Positions 34,545 to 42,654 of a stretch of 64,000 bases of DNA are shown here, one piece after another. The DNA is taken from contig NZ_JANZNQ010000004.1 in NCBI RefSeq assembly GCF_027257955.1, positions 62,001-126,000 on the forward strand. Reading direction: 5' to 3'. Under the pieces are notes generated by a model, which made no database searches, was not told where the DNA came from, and saw nothing but the letters and a program-made list of their open reading frames with translations. The DNA is from Zhongshania aquatica (lineage in GTDB: Bacteria; Pseudomonadota; Gammaproteobacteria; Pseudomonadales; Spongiibacteraceae). The position numbers were made by a program, and so were the translations under genes. Position 1 is the first letter of the stretch. The number at the start of each line of letters is the position of its first letter.

Positions 34545-35324
34545 ATGACAGATCGAAACTTTGACGGTATCGCCGAGCGATTTCAAAAGAATATATACGG
34601 CAATGCCAAGGGAGAGTTGCGTCTGGCGCTGTGTTGGCGCGAGCTAGTCGATAAATTGCCAGAGCTAAATAGCGGCCGGTGTATGTCGGTATGGGATGCG
34701 GGCGGCGGCCTAGGGCAAATGAGTATCAGCTTAGCGGAACTCGGGCATTCTGTGCTGCTCAATGATATTTCGGCTGATATGTTGGATGTGGCTCGCCGCG
34801 ACATTGAAAATAAAGGCCTGGCGCAAAATGTCGATATTCGCCACGACGCTATTCAAGCGATTACTGCAGAACCTGAATCCCTGCAGTCCTTCGATCTGGT
34901 GCTCTGCCATGCGGTACTTGAATGGGTGGCTGATCCTGAAAAGGTGGTTGCCGCTTTAGTTGCCGGGATGCGGCCCGGTGCGCATTTGTCGCTGATGTTC
35001 TATAACCTTAATGCGCTTGTTTTGAGTAATATGGCGAAGGGGAATCTTTACAAGCTGCGCGACCGAGATTTTGCCGGTCACCCCGGTGGCTTAACCCCGC
35101 CATCGCCGCGACAGCCCCAGTTAATTATGGAATTGCTGCAGCAGGCTGGTGTGGAAATTGTTGCTAAGCGCGGAATTCGCCTAGTCTATGATTTGATGCC
35201 GAGGGCGGTGAGGGCGGAGCGAAGTTTGGACGATGTGCAGGCTTTAGAGTGGCAGTACGGCGCAGAGGAACCCTTTTGGGCTTTGGGTCGTTATGTGCAT
35301 CTGCTGTGCCGACTGCCGCAGTAG
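34545..35324 (+). CDS. cmoM: tRNA 5-carboxymethoxyuridine methyltransferase CmoM
   Basis: This 259-residue SAM-dependent methyltransferase starts MTDRNFDGIAERFQKNIYGNAKGELRL, the CmoM (formerly SmtA) signature. The SAM-binding motif I is VWDAGGGLGQMS (about 49-60), and FDLVLCHAVLEWV lies at about 113-125. CmoM methylates cmo5U at the wobble base of certain tRNAs to give mcmo5U. Its stop lies 1 bp from the convergent Mpo1-like gene, with no terminator between. Confidence 0.88.
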   Translation: MTDRNFDGIAERFQKNIYGNAKGELRLALCWRELVDKLPELNSGRCMSVWDAGGGLGQMSISLAELGHSVLLNDISADMLDVARRDIENKGLAQNVDIRHDAIQAITAEPESLQSFDLVLCHAVLEWVADPEKVVAALVAGMRPGAHLSLMFYNLNALVLSNMAKGNLYKLRDRDFAGHPGGLTPPSPRQPQLIMELLQQAGVEIVAKRGIRLVYDLMPRAVRAERSLDDVQALEWQYGAEEPFWALGRYVHLLCRLPQ

Positions 35325-35325
35325 T

Positions 35326-35787
35326 TTAGTTCTTGCGAAAGCGTATACCGAGCTTGTCGTATAGTGCGCCCAAGATCCAAAGAGGCCCGATTAATAAAAA
35401 TAATATATCAGTAAAGAAGGAGGGTTTTTGCGCTTCTTCTTTATGGCCAATAAATTGAAAAATCCATGCGATGATCCAAATTACCGCGGCGGGTATCCAT
35501 AGCGGAAATGCGACATAACTTTGGTAAGCCATAATCCCAGCCGCGAGAAGGATGACAAATGGCAGCATTCCCAGAGCCAATCTTCCCGATAAGTAACCAT
35601 AAAAAAACATGGCGCCTATGAGAATAACTTGACCTAAGTTGACCTGTGTGGCGGGAATCTGTACTAGCCACAGGAGTGCAACGGTACATACCGCAATCGC
35701 AGGTACGCACCAATAATGAATACGCTTGTTGCCTGGATGTTGGTGCGAATCATTATATTCGTCGAGCCATTGGTTTAGGTTGCGCAT
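35326..35787 (-). CDS. Mpo1-like (DUF962) membrane protein
   Basis: This 153-residue membrane protein contains LDEYNDSHQHPGNKRIHYWCVP near the N-terminus, the DUF962/Mpo1 signature with conserved histidines. Four to five hydrophobic helices follow. Yeast Mpo1 is an iron-dependent dioxygenase that shortens 2-hydroxy fatty acids; bacterial members are presumed to act similarly on lipids. It ends 1 bp from cmoM. Confidence 0.8.
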   Translation of the reverse strand: MRNLNQWLDEYNDSHQHPGNKRIHYWCVPAIAVCTVALLWLVQIPATQVNLGQVILIGAMFFYGYLSGRLALGMLPFVILLAAGIMAYQSYVAFPLWIPAAVIWIIAWIFQFIGHKEEAQKPSFFTDILFLLIGPLWILGALYDKLGIRFRKN

Positions 35788-35876
35788 TGTAAAACTCCGC
35801 TGCTAGGTCAAAATGTCTACGCTAAGTGAAGCGCCTTTGTGGGTCAATGACCTGACTGACATAGCGGCTAGACTAT

Positions 35877-36245
35877 TTAGGTCAGTTCGATCTTAATAAA
35901 TGCACGTTTTTTCTTGCGACCGCTTAGCGCGGAGGTAATATCTAGTAGTCGCATTTGAAAACCATATTTCTTGACGAGTAGGCGGTGTGCATCCTCGCTT
36001 TCTTTTGCATCAATTAAATATGCGTTTCCATCAACAGCATCACCCAAGGGTTTGCCGGTAACTGTGCATGGTGAAATTTTACATTCGCTAAAATTGCGAA
36101 CGCGTTTCACCTTACCTGCTTCACCCGCAGAAAAAATATAGAGGGTTTTGTTGTCGCCAGCGCACCAAACAGGAGTCGCTACGAAGCTGCCGTTGCGCTT
36201 TTTTGTGCTAAATAGAATGTAGCTAGACTGATGAAGGGCCGTCAT
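35877..36245 (-). CDS. PPOX class (F420/flavin-binding split-barrel) oxidoreductase
   Basis: This 122-residue split beta-barrel protein has KKRNGSFVATPVWCAGDNKTLYIFSAGEAGKVKRVRNFSECKISPCT, the typical PPOX-class pattern of pyridoxamine-phosphate-oxidase-like flavin or F420 proteins. Gammaproteobacteria generally lack F420, so FMN or another ligand is more likely. It is a single gene. Confidence 0.75.
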   Translation of the reverse strand: MTALHQSSYILFSTKKRNGSFVATPVWCAGDNKTLYIFSAGEAGKVKRVRNFSECKISPCTVTGKPLGDAVDGNAYLIDAKESEDAHRLLVKKYGFQMRLLDITSALSGRKKKRAFIKIELT

Positions 36246-36389
36246 TATCTCAAATCCGTAGGTTTATTTATGCTGGCTAGTGTGCGTTGTGACCGCGTGT
36301 CTTGCAATACACTGCCATAGTAGGGCGTAGACGATGAGCTATATTTTCGTATGCGGAATGCATTAAATTTATTAGCGGGCGAGAAAGGG

Positions 36390-36416
36390 ATTTGCCGCCG
36401 ATGCTTGGCGGCAAAT
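36390..36416. terminator. Hairpin downstream of the small-protein pair
   Basis: ATTTGCCGCC and GGCGGCAAAT form a perfect 10-bp stem with a 7-nt loop. It lies about 40 bp past the stop of the second small membrane-protein gene on the minus strand; T-rich sequence follows on the plus strand. Confidence 0.5.
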
Positions 36417-36457
36417 TTTACTTCATATCTGAGTGTGGTGATGGATAAGTGGTTAAC

Positions 36458-36577
36458 TCAGAAGAGTGTTGCAATACAATAAAATAAGCCTGTGAAAACG
36501 ATGGAGATCAGACTCAGTTTTGCGCTCTGTTGAGCAATATCGCTAATAGTGCACGCGCTACTAGTGTGCGTGTTCAT
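36458..36577 (-). CDS. 39-residue single-helix membrane protein (paralogue B)
   Basis: This short ORF was read by hand. It encodes a polar N-terminus (MNTHTSSACTISDIAQQSAK) and then a hydrophobic helix, LSLISIVFTGLFYCIATLF. GAGAGG lies 7 nt before the ATG, a strong ribosome-binding site. The C-terminal 30 residues align with the neighbouring 41-residue ORF (TI..(D/E)(I/L)A, SLI.IV..G...C..., final hydrophobic tail), which supports both as real, duplicated genes. No known family is recognised. Confidence 0.6.
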   Translation of the reverse strand: MNTHTSSACTISDIAQQSAKLSLISIVFTGLFYCIATLF

Positions 36578-36601
36578 TTTTAAATCCTCTCAGTGGATAA
36601 A

Positions 36602-36727
36602 TTAAAGTAGACCAATAAAGCATGATGCGATGCCGACAGCGACGATCGCGATAAGGCTGTATTTGGCGGCAAGTTCACCAATAGTATTAGTATCGTGGTT
36701 TTGGATTGCTTGTTGTAGTTGAGTCAT
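36602..36727 (-). CDS. 41-residue single-helix membrane protein (paralogue A)
   Basis: This short ORF was read by hand. It has a polar N-terminal half, MTQLQQAIQNHDTNTIGELA, and then the helix YSLIAIVAVGIASCFIGLL. GGAG lies about 8 nt before the ATG. It ends 24 bp upstream of paralogue B on the same strand, so they form a likely bicistron. The helix half resembles paralogue B. The gap 36728-37018 upstream shows no further gene. Confidence 0.6.
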   Translation of the reverse strand: MTQLQQAIQNHDTNTIGELAAKYSLIAIVAVGIASCFIGLL

Positions 36728-37018
36728 GATGTTGCTCCGTCTATAAGTTTTGTGTGTGTCTTGATGACGGTGTCAGTATACGAAGAAGCAAGAAATAATT
36801 GGGTTACACGCGCTGTGACATAGTGAATGTGAAATGGCGTTTTGGACCGTATTTTTAACTATTTGGACAGGTAGTGCGGAGAATAAAAACAAGGACTTAG
36901 CGGGTCTATTACCGAATGTTTAAACAACTGTTAAGTGGGGTTAATGATGGCTTGCGGGTTAAATTGTTGTAATAACAGAAATGAACCGCCGAATAGTGAT
37001 GCCCTTCAAAGAAAAATA

Positions 37019-37756
37019 CTAGGTATCTAACGAGAACTCGGCGAGTAGCTCGCCAATTAAGAAGCTTTCTACGGCAGCGGCCCCGCGAGTAAACCACGTT
37101 TCGGCCTCTACTTTGCTGCCGACTTCATAAATGAGTATTGGCCATGGCAATGTCGTAAAGTCGGCGTCGACGGGTACGCAGTTGCGGTCGCAAAAAATGA
37201 CTTCAGGTTTTAATTCAACTAATGCGGTAGATTGCCAATCAGGCCATACATCAAAGACGGCGCCAAAGCGTTTCCAGCCTTCGTGGAGCGCAAGGTGAAG
37301 TGCATTTAGCTCAAAGCTAATCAAAATGCATCGAGATGCCACAGATCTTAAGGTGTTTATAACGGCGTCTACGACTATCTGCTCGCCAAATTGGCTCAGA
37401 CTTTCCTCTTTAATTTCCACATAAGCATTCACCTTGGGGTGTGCTTCCAATAGAGTCACAATATCACTAAGGCGGCACATGGGGTTGCGAAGGAATGCGT
37501 CACCAAGACGATAACTTTCGCTAGCATAAAAGGAGTCGAGTTCTGCTGCGTTATGCTCCCATATCAGTCCCTCGCGCTGACACATGCGCATTAAACTCGC
37601 GTCGTGAAATACAAAAGGTACTCCGTCGGCGCTTAGCTGAATATCGAGCTCGATATTAACCGCGCCCGCTTCTATGGCTTTTTCAAATGCAATGAGGGTG
37701 TTTTCGGGGTAGTGTTTACGCCAGCCGCGGTGGGCGACAAAGTTCTCTGCTTGCAT
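37019..37756 (-). CDS. Glycerophosphodiester phosphodiesterase
   Basis: This 245-residue GDPD TIM barrel has the catalytic AHRGW (H9, R10), PENT (E18, N19), ELDIQLSADGVPFVFHD (E36, D38, H51) and the metal ligand VEIKEE at about 116-121. It has no signal peptide, so it is the cytosolic type that splits glycerophosphodiesters to glycerol-3-phosphate and an alcohol in phospholipid turnover. GGTGA lies upstream of the ATG. It is divergent from asnS. Confidence 0.85.
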   Translation of the reverse strand: MQAENFVAHRGWRKHYPENTLIAFEKAIEAGAVNIELDIQLSADGVPFVFHDASLMRMCQREGLIWEHNAAELDSFYASESYRLGDAFLRNPMCRLSDIVTLLEAHPKVNAYVEIKEESLSQFGEQIVVDAVINTLRSVASRCILISFELNALHLALHEGWKRFGAVFDVWPDWQSTALVELKPEVIFCDRNCVPVDADFTTLPWPILIYEVGSKVEAETWFTRGAAAVESFLIGELLAEFSLDT

Positions 37757-37918
37757 ATAAATTTCACCGCCAATTATGTTGTGTAGTGGTTGTTAGTTTA
37801 TCTTAGCTACTATTAAGGAAGGTGCAATGGCATATTTAAACGCGCACCTTTGGAATAACTATTGCTATACGAGTTGCGCGCATATAATGCGTCATTAGCC
37901 TGAATTTTTGGAGAACAT

Positions 37919-39313
37919 ATGTCTGTGGTATCGATAAAAGCCTTATTGGCTGGACAGCGTGAACCGGGATGCGAGGTAACGGTAAAGGGATGGATTCGTA
38001 GCCGACGGGATTCAAAGGGGGGATTTTCTTTTTTAGCGGTGCACGATGGCTCGGCGCAGTCGGCAATACAGGTTGTCGCGCCCGGCGAGCTTGCAAATTA
38101 CGATGCTGATATTTTGAAATTAACTGCGGGCTGCTCGGTGATCGTCAGTGGCGAACTGGTCGCGTCTCAGGGTAAGGGACAAAACGTAGAGATACAGGCC
38201 AAACAAATTGATGTTTGTGGCTGGGTTGATGATCCAGATACTTATCCTATAGCCAAGAAACGCCATAGCTTTGAATATTTACGCACAGTGGCCCACCTCC
38301 GGCCACGAACGAACACCTTTGGCGCCATCACGCGGGTGCGGACTGTGCTGGCGAATGCGGTGCATCGCTACTTTTATGAGCGCGGTTTCCAGTGGATTAA
38401 TTCGCCGCTGATCACAGCGAGCGATTGTGAAGGCGCGGGTGAGATGTTCCGTGTTAGTACTCTAGATTTAATGAATTTGCCCCACACTGAAAATGGCGGT
38501 ATCGACTTCAGGGAAGACTTCTTTGGTAAAGAAGCCTTTCTTACTGTGTCTGGTCAGCTCAATGCCGAGGCTTATTGTTTGGCAATGTCGAAGGTCTACA
38601 CCTTCGGGCCGACCTTTCGGGCAGAAAACTCAAATACTAGTCGCCACCTTGCCGAGTTTTGGATGGTCGAGCCTGAAATTGCCTTCGCTAACTTAGACGA
38701 TGACGCGGCGCTTGCTGAAGACTTTTTGCGCTATCTTCTCTCTGAGGTGTTGGAGCATTGCGAAGACGATCTCGCCTTCTTTAATCAGTATGTGGATGAC
38801 GGCGTTCTGGTGCGTCTGCAGAAAGTAGCGACGACGAGTTTTGAGCGCATGGATTATAGCGACGCGATTAAGATTCTCGAAAAATCCGGTAAAAAGTTTG
38901 AGTATCCCGTGCGCTGGGGCTTAGATATGCAGTCAGAGCACGAACGCTTCCTCTGCGAGGAACATGTTGGTGGCCCACTTATCGTCACTAATTATCCTAA
39001 AGACATAAAAGCCTTTTATATGCGGATGAATGATGATGAAAAAACTGTTGCTGCAATGGATGTTCTCGCGCCGGGCATCGGCGAAATTATAGGCGGCAGT
39101 CAGCGAGAGGAGCGTTTAGATGTGCTTGAACGCCGTATGGCCGAACAGGGTTTAAATGGTTTGGAGTGGTACCGAGATTTACGTCGCTACGGCACCGTGG
39201 CGCATGCGGGCTTTGGTTTGGGTTTTGAACGGTTGCTGAACTACATTACCGGAATGGATAATATCCGTGATGCGATCCCATTTCCAAGAACCCCTAAACA
39301 CGCTGATTACTAA
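37919..39313 (+). CDS. asnS: Asparaginyl-tRNA synthetase
   Basis: This 464-residue class IIb synthetase has an N-terminal OB-fold anticodon-binding domain ([24 protein letters not shown]). Motif 2 is [25 protein letters not shown] and motif 3 reads [27 protein letters not shown]. It charges tRNA-Asn with asparagine directly. GGAGAA is well spaced before ATG 37919. A hairpin terminator follows. Confidence 0.96.
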   Translation: MSVVSIKALLAGQREPGCEVTVKGWIRSRRDSKGGFSFLAVHDGSAQSAIQVVAPGELANYDADILKLTAGCSVIVSGELVASQGKGQNVEIQAKQIDVCGWVDDPDTYPIAKKRHSFEYLRTVAHLRPRTNTFGAITRVRTVLANAVHRYFYERGFQWINSPLITASDCEGAGEMFRVSTLDLMNLPHTENGGIDFREDFFGKEAFLTVSGQLNAEAYCLAMSKVYTFGPTFRAENSNTSRHLAEFWMVEPEIAFANLDDDAALAEDFLRYLLSEVLEHCEDDLAFFNQYVDDGVLVRLQKVATTSFERMDYSDAIKILEKSGKKFEYPVRWGLDMQSEHERFLCEEHVGGPLIVTNYPKDIKAFYMRMNDDEKTVAAMDVLAPGIGEIIGGSQREERLDVLERRMAEQGLNGLEWYRDLRRYGTVAHAGFGLGFERLLNYITGMDNIRDAIPFPRTPKHADY

Positions 39314-39335
39314 GTATATAAAACTTCCTGAATGG

Positions 39336-39368
39336 TCGACCTATCACAAGATAGGTCGATGTTTCTGC
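39336..39368 (+). terminator. Hairpin terminator of asnS
   Basis: TCGACCTATC and GATAGGTCGA form a perfect 10-bp stem with an ACAA loop, followed by TGTTTCTG. It lies 22 bp after the asnS stop. Confidence 0.65.
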
Positions 39369-39414
39369 TTAGTTGTTTTGCCTTTTATCTGTCTATAGCT
39401 TTTATTGAGTTTGC

Positions 39415-39840
39415 TTAGCCTTCCATAAATAGTATTTTTTGAGTCTCACCGTCTAAAATATCGGCGAGGCTATATCCAGTTAAGGCGCTTAAAAAGGCCT
39501 GAATCGCTCCTTCCAGTAGCCCCTTTAATTTACAGCCACGAATAATACGGCAGGGTTGTTCGCTGCAGTTAATCGGCTGCAGTGTGGTTTCAAAATGCCT
39601 CACGATCTCAACAAGCGCAATTTGCTCTGCGGGGTAACTCAGTCTTATTCCGCCACCCTTGCCACGAACGGCATCGACGTAGCCTAGACGAACTAACTGC
39701 ATGACTACCTTAGAGATATGATTAGACGAAATGCGGTAAAAATCGCAGATGTGTTGGATTGTCGCGAGCTCACCTTCGGGCAAGTGCCCAAGGTAGATTA
39801 GCGTTCGAAAAGCGTAATCAGTCTGTTTGCTAAGTTTCAT
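39415..39840 (-). CDS. nsrR: Nitric-oxide-sensing Rrf2-family repressor NsrR
   Basis: This 141-residue Rrf2 regulator starts MKLSKQTDYAFRTLIYLGHL, with a winged helix to about residue 70 and the [Fe-S] cysteine triad C92-x4-C97-x5-C103, the same spacing as in E. coli NsrR. The cluster reacts with NO and the protein then releases its operator. A near-perfect NsrR site lies between it and the divergent truncated hemoglobin gene. The longer frame to 39945 would run through that operator and is rejected. Confidence 0.88.
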   Translation of the reverse strand: MKLSKQTDYAFRTLIYLGHLPEGELATIQHICDFYRISSNHISKVVMQLVRLGYVDAVRGKGGGIRLSYPAEQIALVEIVRHFETTLQPINCSEQPCRIIRGCKLKGLLEGAIQAFLSALTGYSLADILDGETQKILFMEG

Positions 39841-39890
39841 CGTTAGAGGCTTGCGTTTCCCTAAAAGATGCGGGTAGTATACATGCTTTA

Positions 39891-39913
39891 AAGATGCATT
39901 TAAATTGCATCTT
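39891..39913. promoter_or_regulatory. NsrR operator
   Basis: Arms AAGATGCATTT (39891-39901) and AATTGCATCTT (39903-39913) flank one A, the 11-1-11 layout of the enterobacterial NsrR site, with a single mismatch between the arms. It lies 22 bp before the hemoglobin start. Possible -10 boxes for both directions (TAGTAT and TATACT) flank it near 39875-39882. Confidence 0.8.
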
Positions 39914-39935
39914 AATGGCGCTGAGGACAAATAAC

Positions 39936-40292
39936 ATGACAACATTGTATGAGCGGATTGGTGGTGAGGCAGCGGTAGATAAAGCAGTAGATATTTTTTA
40001 TGACAAAATTATGGCTGATGATCGCATTAAATCATTCTTTGAAAACATCGATATGTTTGCGCAGGCTCGCAAGCAAAAGCTGTTTTTAACGATGGTGTTT
40101 GGCGGTCCCAGTGACTATACCGGTAAAGATATGCGCAGTGGTCACGCCGGGATGGGCATAGATGACAGCCATTTTAATGCAGTCGTCGAAAATTTAGCGG
40201 CGACACTCGCTGAGCTTGGTGTGAGCAATGATGATATTGGCGAAGTCGCGAAAATTGCAGAAAGTGTTCGTGACGATGTGCTAAACCGTTAA
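39936..40292 (+). CDS. Group 1 truncated hemoglobin
   Basis: This 118-residue 2-on-2 globin has MTTLYERIGGEAAVDKAVDIFYDKI (the B10 tyrosine region), GGPSDYTGKDMR, and the proximal histidine in RSGHAGMGI (about H74). Such globins detoxify NO to nitrate or carry O2. The start ATG 39936 has GAGGA upstream; the longer frame from 39894 would begin inside the NsrR operator. Control by the divergent NsrR makes NO detoxification the most likely role. Confidence 0.88.
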   Translation: MTTLYERIGGEAAVDKAVDIFYDKIMADDRIKSFFENIDMFAQARKQKLFLTMVFGGPSDYTGKDMRSGHAGMGIDDSHFNAVVENLAATLAELGVSNDDIGEVAKIAESVRDDVLNR

Positions 40293-40323
40293 AGTCGCTG
40301 GTCTTTAATTAGCAAGCAATTGC

Positions 40324-40363
40324 GATTTGATTCGGGGCTGAGCTAGCCCCGAATCAAATCTTT
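40324..40363. terminator. Bidirectional hairpin terminator
   Basis: GATTTGATTCGGGGCT and its exact complement form a 16-bp stem with a 5-nt loop between convergent stops at 40292 and 40408, followed by TTT. Confidence 0.8.
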
Positions 40364-40407
40364 AGCACTTATTGCCTTGGCAAGACCAAAACGATCTGCT
40401 TGGATTT

Positions 40408-42300
40408 CTAGGCAACCAATAAAAACATCAGTTTGCGTTGGAAGTCGTCTAGCTCAGATGTTTTTACTTTTACCAGTTGGTCAAGCTGGAATGACTGCTT
40501 GTCGTTATATAGTCGCAGCGTGTCTGCATCGAAACTCAATTTTTCCGGAATCGCGCGAGCTTCTACGAAGCCGCTGATACCCGTATCAATCAGTTCAACG
40601 GTAAAGCCGCCGCCGTTCACGTGGGCAATGCGAGCGTCGTAAACCGTATCTGATGTATTGCGCGCTAAATACTGGTATTGCAGCCATTGTTCCATTTGCT
40701 TGCTGGCTTGGCGGCCGTTGCGAATGGTTTCTTGCAATACCGCTAGCTCGTCGTCATTGGGCAGTGTCGGAACTTCATTATTTAATTTGGCGCGAATACA
40801 GCGTTGTACCAGTAAATCACTGTATTTACGCAATGGCGAGGTGAACGTTGTGTAGCGTTCTAGACCAAGTCCGAAGTGGGGTTTCGGTTCAAGGCTAAGG
40901 TCGCCAGGCTGTAGCATGCGGGCGAAGATACTGCGCAGTGGCAGTGTAGATTCGCTGTTCTCGCTGGCCTTAATAAGTGCTTTGTAGCCAGTTAGTGTGC
41001 TCAGGTCGCAGTCGGTCAAACTTGGGATTTCTTTGTTCAGTACGGCTTTTACATTTTCGTAGCGATCTTCGCGAAGGCCTGCATGACAAACGTATAGCGC
41101 GGGTGAGTCGGCTAGCCAAAGTGCGGCGCTGCGATTAGCTGCGAGCATACATTCTTCTACTAGGCGGTGCGCGTCGTTGCGCTCAATTTTTGTAATGCTT
41201 TCTATCTTGCGCTGTTCATTTAGCTGGAAGTAGAAATCTGCCTGTTCCGGCATGATGATGTAGTGTTCGCGACGATATTTTTTTAGTGCCAAGCTAGCGG
41301 CATATAACTCGCTCAGGCAGGCTTGGTCTAAATCCATGTCACCGTGAAGATGAGCGTGTACGTCGCTATAACTGAGTTTGGCGCGCGACCGAACAAGTGC
41401 TTCGCTGAACTGAATGTCGCTGATTTCACCGTCATGACTGACCTGTACGCTACATACGATGGCGGTGCGGTCTTCATTGGCGATGAGTGAACAACTGCCT
41501 TGGGAAATGGGATTTGGCAGCATGGTTTGGGTGAAACCGGGTAAGTATACTGTGTTCGCGCGTTGACGCGCCGCGTAGTCTAGCGGACTGCCCGCGGTGA
41601 TGAATGCGCCGGGGTCGGCAACGGCTACGTGCAGTTCCCAGCCATTGTCGTTGGCTTGCGCCCATAGAGCATCGTCGATATCACGGGTTTCCGCTGAGTC
41701 GATAGTGACAAAGGGAATGTCGCGGAGATCTAAGCGAGCTTCGGCGCGGATATCTTCGCCAATGCTGCAGTCTTTCGGCCAATCACGAGGCAATTTAAAT
41801 TTGCGTTGGGTGTACTTGCCTTCAATCCCCGCGTTCTCTGGGCTACCGATGTTCTCTAATACTTTGACTTGGGATTTACCGTCTTTGAACGGGTGTTGTG
41901 CTACTTGGCAGTATAAGAAGTCGCCTTCACTGCATTTTTTGCGCTGCGATGGGGGAATGAATAATAGCTTATTAAACCGAGGTAAATCAGGTTCGATAAA
42001 GTGACCTTGTCCGCGCACCACATAGCGACCAGTAAAGCAGTCTAGGGGGCTTTCTAACAGTTTTTCTAATTCTGCTTTGAATTTCCCTTTGTCGTCGGTG
42101 TGTACAGTAATTTTTACGCGATCCCCAGGGAAGACCCGCTGCATATCGTCGGGGGCAAGGAATACGTCGCGGCCGTCGTCAAGGCGAACAAATCCGAACC
42201 GACGCTGGCTGCCGCGAACTTCGCCTTCGCCTTGATCTTTGGTTTCGATGATTTTGGTTTTCAGCTGGCTTAGCTGTTGCAGGGCATTTTTGTCGAGCAT
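40408..42300 (-). CDS. rnb: Exoribonuclease II
   Basis: This 630-residue RNase II/R family enzyme is close to E. coli RNase II in length (644), shorter than RNase R. It has N-terminal cold-shock-like domains (GFVRLDDGRDVFLAPDDM), the RNB catalytic core with TIDSAETRDIDDALW (metal-binding aspartates) and LPNPISQGSCSL, a central FTSPLRKYSDLLVQRCI, and a C-terminal S1 domain (ARIAHVNGGGFTVELIDTGISGFVEA). It degrades RNA 3' to 5'. ATG 42300 gives the normal N-terminus; the frame to 42408 is an extension. Confidence 0.85.
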   Translation of the reverse strand: MLDKNALQQLSQLKTKIIETKDQGEGEVRGSQRRFGFVRLDDGRDVFLAPDDMQRVFPGDRVKITVHTDDKGKFKAELEKLLESPLDCFTGRYVVRGQGHFIEPDLPRFNKLLFIPPSQRKKCSEGDFLYCQVAQHPFKDGKSQVKVLENIGSPENAGIEGKYTQRKFKLPRDWPKDCSIGEDIRAEARLDLRDIPFVTIDSAETRDIDDALWAQANDNGWELHVAVADPGAFITAGSPLDYAARQRANTVYLPGFTQTMLPNPISQGSCSLIANEDRTAIVCSVQVSHDGEISDIQFSEALVRSRAKLSYSDVHAHLHGDMDLDQACLSELYAASLALKKYRREHYIIMPEQADFYFQLNEQRKIESITKIERNDAHRLVEECMLAANRSAALWLADSPALYVCHAGLREDRYENVKAVLNKEIPSLTDCDLSTLTGYKALIKASENSESTLPLRSIFARMLQPGDLSLEPKPHFGLGLERYTTFTSPLRKYSDLLVQRCIRAKLNNEVPTLPNDDELAVLQETIRNGRQASKQMEQWLQYQYLARNTSDTVYDARIAHVNGGGFTVELIDTGISGFVEARAIPEKLSFDADTLRLYNDKQSFQLDQLVKVKTSELDDFQRKLMFLLVA

Positions 42301-42654
42301 GAATCGATGGTACCTGTGTTCGGGTCGCGAAAAAGGGGTACAGGGTAGCGGAAATGTGTGGCGGAGTCTTCCGATATCACTGCGATAACGGTTGACAATG
42401 ATAGCCATCGCTTTTAATAATCAAGCTACGCTGTGTTGTATGGATAGGTATATTGCCGTCACACCTTCATGGCCTTCGGGCTAACAGTCACCACCCCTCT
42501 GCGCGCTGTATCCGTTCAGTCTCGCTGTCTCAGTCCTACGCCCTGCGAGCTGGTATTTTCTTCCCGAGTACCCCCTTAACTGGTTATGCAAACTGCCTAT
42601 TCACGGCGGCGCCGCGTGCTGGTCATTATTTCCGCTGTCAACAGAGAGTACCTT
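42301..42654. other. Divergent promoter region without a gene
   Basis: This 354-bp gap lies between the rnb and phoH-like starts. Both flanking frames run into it but lack family similarity there. I see no tRNA, hairpin terminator or recognisable operator; it presumably holds the two promoters. Confidence 0.5.

Noticed and set aside
36909-37097. 62-codon minus-strand frame
   Set aside because: It overlaps the end of the phosphodiesterase gene in another frame and has no RBS or family pattern.
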